From NCBI RefSeq assembly GCF_008033445.1, contig NZ_VNKO01000001.1, positions 62,001 through 126,000 on the forward strand: a DNA stretch of 64,000 nucleotides, in the 5' to 3' direction. The stretch comes from Vulcaniibacterium gelatinicum. GTDB lineage: Bacteria; Pseudomonadota; Gammaproteobacteria; Xanthomonadales; Xanthomonadaceae. The first letter of the stretch is position 1. The number at the start of each line of letters is the position of its first letter. Below, piece by piece: positions 60,492 through 64,000 of the stretch. A program made the translations under genes and the position numbers. Under the pieces are notes generated by a model. It had not been told where the DNA came from and ran no database searches. It was given only the letters and a program-made list of their open reading frames with translations.

Positions 60492-61022
60492 CTAGAAATC
60501 GGCGTCCCAGTCCACCGTGATCAGGCCGGCGGCGAAGTCCACCGAGCGGATGTAGTCCGGCTCGCGGAACGGGATCATGCGCTCGCGTTCGCCCTGCACC
60601 ACCAGCACGTCGTTGACGCCGGTGGAGAACAGGTGCGAGACGGTGCCGAACTCCACGCCGTCGAGGTTGACCACCCGCAGGCCCTCCAGGTCCACCCAGT
60701 AGTACTCGCCCGGGGCCGGGGGCGGCAATACGCTGCGCGGCACCAGCACCTCGGCGCCACGCAGGTCTTCCGCGGCGTCGCGGTCGTCGCAGCCGGGCAC
60801 GCGCGCGACCAGCCCCTTGCCGCCGGGCCGGCCGCGGGCCCCGGACACGGGCAGCTCGCGGCCCTGCGGCGTGCGCAGGAGCCAGGGCTGGTAGCGGAAG
60901 ATCGCGGCGGGCGGGTCGGTGAACGACTCGAGCTTGAGCTCGCCGCGCACGCCGAACGGGCCGTGCACCCGGCCCATCACCAGCATGCGCTGCTGCCCGG
61001 CCGGGTGCGCCGTATCGGTCAT
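60492..61022 (-). CDS. rimM: Ribosome maturation factor RimM
   Basis: 176 residues. Needed for 16S 3'-domain processing; binds S19. N-terminal beta-barrel ([23 protein letters not shown]) and PRC-barrel ([29 protein letters not shown]). In order between rpsP and trmD. Confidence 0.95.
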   Translation of the reverse strand: MTDTAHPAGQQRMLVMGRVHGPFGVRGELKLESFTDPPAAIFRYQPWLLRTPQGRELPVSGARGRPGGKGLVARVPGCDDRDAAEDLRGAEVLVPRSVLPPPAPGEYYWVDLEGLRVVNLDGVEFGTVSHLFSTGVNDVLVVQGERERMIPFREPDYIRSVDFAAGLITVDWDADF

Positions 61023-61059
61023 CGGCGGGAAGGCCGGCCGCGGATGCGGCCGGTCCGGA

Positions 61060-61314
61060 TCAGGCCGAGGCGGCCTTCGACACCTGCTTGTACAGGCTGG
61101 CGACCTTCTCGGTCAGCTGCGCACCCTGGCCCAGCCAGTACTTGACGCGCTCCACGTCGAGCTCGACGCGCTTGTCGTTGCCCGCGGCGACCGGGTTGTA
61201 GTACCCGAGGCGCTCGATGTTGCGGCCGTCGCGCGCGCTGCGGCTGTCGGTGACGATGATGTGGTAGAAGGGGCGCTTCTTGGCGCCGCCCCGCGTCAGG
61301 CGGATCTTGACCAT
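61060..61314 (-). CDS. rpsP: 30S ribosomal protein S16
   Basis: 84 residues. [21 protein letters not shown] and [11 protein letters not shown]-type ([10 protein letters not shown]) blocks plus the [12 protein letters not shown] end confirm S16. First gene of its operon; ffh ends 90 bp upstream. Confidence 0.97.
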   Translation of the reverse strand: MVKIRLTRGGAKKRPFYHIIVTDSRSARDGRNIERLGYYNPVAAGNDKRVELDVERVKYWLGQGAQLTEKVASLYKQVSKAASA

Positions 61315-61404
61315 GGCTCTTCGGTGTTGCCCAGCTGCCGGGATGGCAGGGTAAGCCGGTTAGTGTAAGCCATTGGCGGGGCAAGGGAAACCACCCGCCC
61401 CCAG

Positions 61405-62766
61405 TCAGCCGAACGGCCCGCGCCCGCCCATCATCCCGCGCATCCCCCGCATCAGGCCCTTCATGCCGCCGCTGGAGAGCTTGGCCATCATCTTTTCCAT
61501 CTGCTGGTACTGCTTCATCAGCTTGTTGACGTCGGCGGGCGTCAGGCCGGCGCCGCGGGCGATGCGGGCGCGGCGGCTGCCGTTGAGGATGGCCGGGTTG
61601 CGGCGCTCCTTCTTCGTCATCGAGTTGATGATGGCGATCATGCGCGGCACTTCCTTGCCGGTGACCTGCTGCTTGAGGTGCTCGGGCACCTGGCCGATGC
61701 CGGGCAGCTTGTCCATCAGCCCGTGCAGGCCGCCCATCTTCTGCATCTGCTCGAGCTGGTCGCGCATGTCGTTGAGGTCGAACTTCTTGCCCTTGACCAC
61801 CTTCTCGGCGAGCTTGGCGGCCTTCTCCCTGTCCACCTGCTGCTCGACCTGCTCCACCAGCGAGAGCACGTCGCCCATGTCGAGGATGCGGCTGGCGATG
61901 CGGTCGGGATGGAACACGTCCAGCCCGTCGGGCTTCTCGCCGGTGCCGATGAACTTGATCGGGCGGCCGGTGATGTAGCGCACCGAGAGCGCGGCGCCGC
62001 CGCGCGCGTCGCCGTCGGTCTTGGTCAGGACCACGCCGGTCAGCGGCAGCGCCTCGGCGAAGTGCTTGGCCGTGACCGCGGCGTCCTGGCCGGTCATCGA
62101 GTCCACCACGAACAGGGTCTCGACCGGCTGCACCGCGGCATGCAGGGCCTTGATCTCGGCCATCATCGCCGCGTCGATCGAGGTGCGGCCGGCGGTGTCC
62201 ACGATCAGCACGTCCACGTAGGAGCGGCGCGCGTCCTCGATCGCGGCGCGCACGATCGCCTCCGGCTTCTGCGCCGGATCCGACGGGAAGAACAGCACGT
62301 CCACCTGCTGCGCCAGGGTCCTGAGCTGCTCGATCGCGGCCGGGCGGTACACGTCGGCGCTGACCACCATCACCTTCTTCCTGCGGCGCTCCTTGAGGTG
62401 CTTGGCGAGCTTGGCGACGGTGGTGGTCTTGCCCGCGCCCTGCAGGCCGGCCATCAGGATCACCGCCGGCGGGGCGACGTTGAGGTTCAGGTCCGCGGCC
62501 TGCGCGCCCATCACCGTGGTCAGCTCGTCGCGCACCACCCGGATCAGGGCCTGGCCCGGGGTCAGCGACTTCAGCACTTCCTGGCCGACCGCGCGCACCT
62601 TGATCCGCTCGATCAGGGCCTGCACCACCGGCAGCGCCACGTCGGCCTCGAGCAGGGCGATGCGCACCTCGCGCAGCGATTCGCGGATGTTCTCCTCGGT
62701 CAGCCGGCCGCGGCCGCGCAGGCGCTCGATGGTGCCGGACAGGCGCTGGGTGAGGGATTCGAACAT
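61405..62766 (-). CDS. ffh: Signal recognition particle protein Ffh
   Basis: 453 residues. N domain, GTPase G domain (GLQGAGKTTTVAKLAKHL, VSADVYRPAAIEQL, VDTAGR, TKTDGDARGG) and a methionine-rich M domain that binds signal sequences and 4.5S RNA (RRARIARGAG; repeated Met-Gly near the end). Cytoplasmic targeting of membrane proteins. Divergent from the CcsA-like gene with 81 bp between. Confidence 0.97.
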   Translation of the reverse strand: MFESLTQRLSGTIERLRGRGRLTEENIRESLREVRIALLEADVALPVVQALIERIKVRAVGQEVLKSLTPGQALIRVVRDELTTVMGAQAADLNLNVAPPAVILMAGLQGAGKTTTVAKLAKHLKERRRKKVMVVSADVYRPAAIEQLRTLAQQVDVLFFPSDPAQKPEAIVRAAIEDARRSYVDVLIVDTAGRTSIDAAMMAEIKALHAAVQPVETLFVVDSMTGQDAAVTAKHFAEALPLTGVVLTKTDGDARGGAALSVRYITGRPIKFIGTGEKPDGLDVFHPDRIASRILDMGDVLSLVEQVEQQVDREKAAKLAEKVVKGKKFDLNDMRDQLEQMQKMGGLHGLMDKLPGIGQVPEHLKQQVTGKEVPRMIAIINSMTKKERRNPAILNGSRRARIARGAGLTPADVNKLMKQYQQMEKMMAKLSSGGMKGLMRGMRGMMGGRGPFG

Positions 62767-62847
62767 TGCGGCGGGGGAGGGTCGGGGAAAGAAGGGAAAT
62801 TGTACCGGGCTTCCTCCCCCGGCCCGCCCCTGTGCGACACTTCGCCG

Positions 62848-63636
62848 ATGACAATCGTTCTCATCGCCGAGGGGTTGTACCTGGCCGCGGCCGGGTTGCT
62901 GGCCGCGGGCGTGCGCCGCGATCCGGAGCGGCAGGCGCGCGCCTGGCTGCTGCCGGCCGTGGCCGCCGTGGCCCTGCATGCCGCCGCGCATGCCGCCGGC
63001 TGGCGCGAGGACGGCGGGCTCGACCTGCATTTCTTCGCCGCGCTGTCGCTGGTGGGCCTGGGCATGGCCGCGCTGACCACGCTCTACGGCGCGCGCGGCC
63101 GGATGGCGGCGCTGGGCGTGGTCACGTTCCCGGTCGCCGCCGCCTCGCTGCTGGCCTGGGCGCTGGCCGGGCCCGCCCCGGGCGAGGCGCTGGGCTGGCG
63201 CCTGCAACTGCACGCCTGGTCGGCGCTGCTGGCCTACGCCACGCTCGCGGTCGCGGCGCTGCTGGCCGGGCTGCTGTGGGCGCAGGAGCGCGCGCTGCGC
63301 CGGCGCGAGTTCCATCCCTGGCTGCGCGCGCTGCCGCCGCTGGTGCAACTCGAATCGCTGCTGCTGCGCACCATCGCGGTCGGCTTCGCCCTGCTCACCG
63401 CCACCCTGCTGACCGGGGTGCTGTTCGTGGAGAACCTGCTGGCCCAGCACCTGGTGCACAAGACCGTGCTCAGCGTGCTGTCGTGGCTCGCCTTCGGCGC
63501 GCTGCTGTGGGGCCGCTGGCGCCACGGCTGGCGCGGCCGCACCGCGGTGCGCTGGACCCTGCTGGCGATGGCGCTGCTGGTGCTCGCGTTCTTCGGCAGC
63601 AAGTTCGTGCTGGAGCTGGTGCTGGGGCGGACCTAG
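62848..63636 (+). CDS. CcsA/YpjD-like cytochrome c assembly membrane protein
   Basis: 262 residues with about eight membrane helices. The family mark is the conserved haem-handling His in LQLHAWSALLAYATL and the AQHLVHKTVLSVLSWLAFGALL segment, as in E. coli YpjD. Also called the inner-membrane protein next to ffh, a conserved neighbour in gammaproteobacteria. Exact role is unproven. Confidence 0.88.
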   Translation: MTIVLIAEGLYLAAAGLLAAGVRRDPERQARAWLLPAVAAVALHAAAHAAGWREDGGLDLHFFAALSLVGLGMAALTTLYGARGRMAALGVVTFPVAAASLLAWALAGPAPGEALGWRLQLHAWSALLAYATLAVAALLAGLLWAQERALRRREFHPWLRALPPLVQLESLLLRTIAVGFALLTATLLTGVLFVENLLAQHLVHKTVLSVLSWLAFGALLWGRWRHGWRGRTAVRWTLLAMALLVLAFFGSKFVLELVLGRT

Positions 63637-63658
63637 CGCAGGCCCTGCCCCGCGGCGC

Positions 63659-64000
63659 TCACACCGCCGCGGCCAGCGCGTCCGACAACCGCTCGACCGG
63701 GATCACTTCCAGGCCCTTCAGGCGCGCCCCCTTGGGCACGTTCGCGCGCGGCACGATCGCGCGGGCGAAGCCGTGGGTGGCGGCTTCCTTCAACCGTTCC
63801 TCGCCGTTGGGCACCGGCCGGATCTCGCCGGACAGGCCGATCTCGCCGAAGGCGATGGTCTTCTCCGGCAGCGGTCGGTCGCGCAGCGAGGACAGCACCG
63901 CCAGCAGCACCGGCAGGTCGGCCGCGGTTTCCTGCACGCGGATCCCGCCGACCACGTTGACGAACACGTCCTGGTCGCCGACCGCCACGCCGCCGTGCCG
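63659..64000 (-). CDS. radA: C-terminal part of DNA repair protein RadA
   Basis: Partial; the N-terminus lies beyond the window. The visible 113 residues are the Lon-protease-like domain: VFVNVVGGIRVQETAADLPVLLAVLSSLRDRPLP, FGEIGLSGEIRPV, and RLKEAATHGFARAIVP. RadA (Sms) helps branch migration in recombination. Convergent with the CcsA-like gene. Confidence 0.94.
   Translation of the reverse strand, partial: RHGGVAVGDQDVFVNVVGGIRVQETAADLPVLLAVLSSLRDRPLPEKTIAFGEIGLSGEIRPVPNGEERLKEAATHGFARAIVPRANVPKGARLKGLEVIPVERLSDALAAAV

Overview
This is a high-GC gammaproteobacterial chromosome segment, most likely from the Lysobacterales/Xanthomonadales (Lysobacter, Luteimonas or Xanthomonas relatives). 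The case rests on four things: a Xanthomonas-type LexA operator in front of lexA; the gene string pncC-lexA-recA-recX-alaS-csrA-tRNA-Ser-tRNA-Arg; a type IV secretion locus of the Xanthomonas bacterium-killing kind (VirB7 with an N0 domain, plus a GH19 effector ending in an XVIPCD-like module); and the fabA-fabB and pcnB-folK-panBCD arrangements. Almost all of the window is ordinary, densely packed core genome with start/stop overlaps. No CRISPR array, transposase, integrase or relaxase was seen.

Layout. 1-1151: the tail end of a membrane-protein gene divergent from a LysR regulator. 1182-8509 (minus): nnrDE, tsaE, amiC, mutL, a DUF1684 lipoprotein and a TraB/GumN protein, with queG divergent. 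9612-15287 (minus): pcnB, folK, panB, panC, panD, pgi, with a 28-bp inverted-repeat element between panB and panC. 15331-15945: tRNA-Glu, a terminator and ferredoxin. 15988-17405 (minus): dapA and a short BamC-like lipoprotein. 17488-23936 (plus): gcvR-like regulator, bcp, phoH-like ATPase, DUF1275 protein, thiD, hydrolase, ECF sigma factor and anti-sigma factor. 23946-25671 (minus): fabA and fabB.

25854-41232 (minus) is the accessory highlight. It runs virD4, an immunity lipoprotein, a secreted peptidoglycan hydrolase, a 475-bp noncoding gap, then virB7-virB8-virB9-virB10-virB11-virB1-virB2-virB3-virB4-virB5-virB6. All twelve T4SS components appear intact. There is no relaxase, so the machine is best read as a contact-dependent toxin-delivery system rather than a conjugation system: VirD4 would recruit the effector through its C-terminal XVIPCD, the VirB channel would inject it into rival cells, and the periplasmic lipoprotein would protect the producer. 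GC content falls from well over 70% to about 53% exactly where the effector catalytic domain begins, and stays low through the immunity gene. That suggests the toxin head and its antidote were acquired or exchanged together.

41333-48230 (minus): a small hypothetical gene, tRNA-Arg, tRNA-Ser, csrA, alaS, recX, recA, lexA, pncC. 48369-50888 (minus): a TonB-dependent receptor. 51160-56087 (plus): mutS and katG. 56157-57910: a PLP-dependent sulfur-amino-acid enzyme divergent from an Lrp/AsnC regulator. 57915-59086 (minus): an S4-domain HslR protein and a Mut7-C protein. 59224-61314 (minus): the ribosomal operon rpsP-rimM-trmD-rplS. 61405-62766 (minus): ffh, divergent from a CcsA/YpjD-like gene. 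The window ends inside radA (minus). GC and similarity statements come from reading the sequence by eye, not from a database search.
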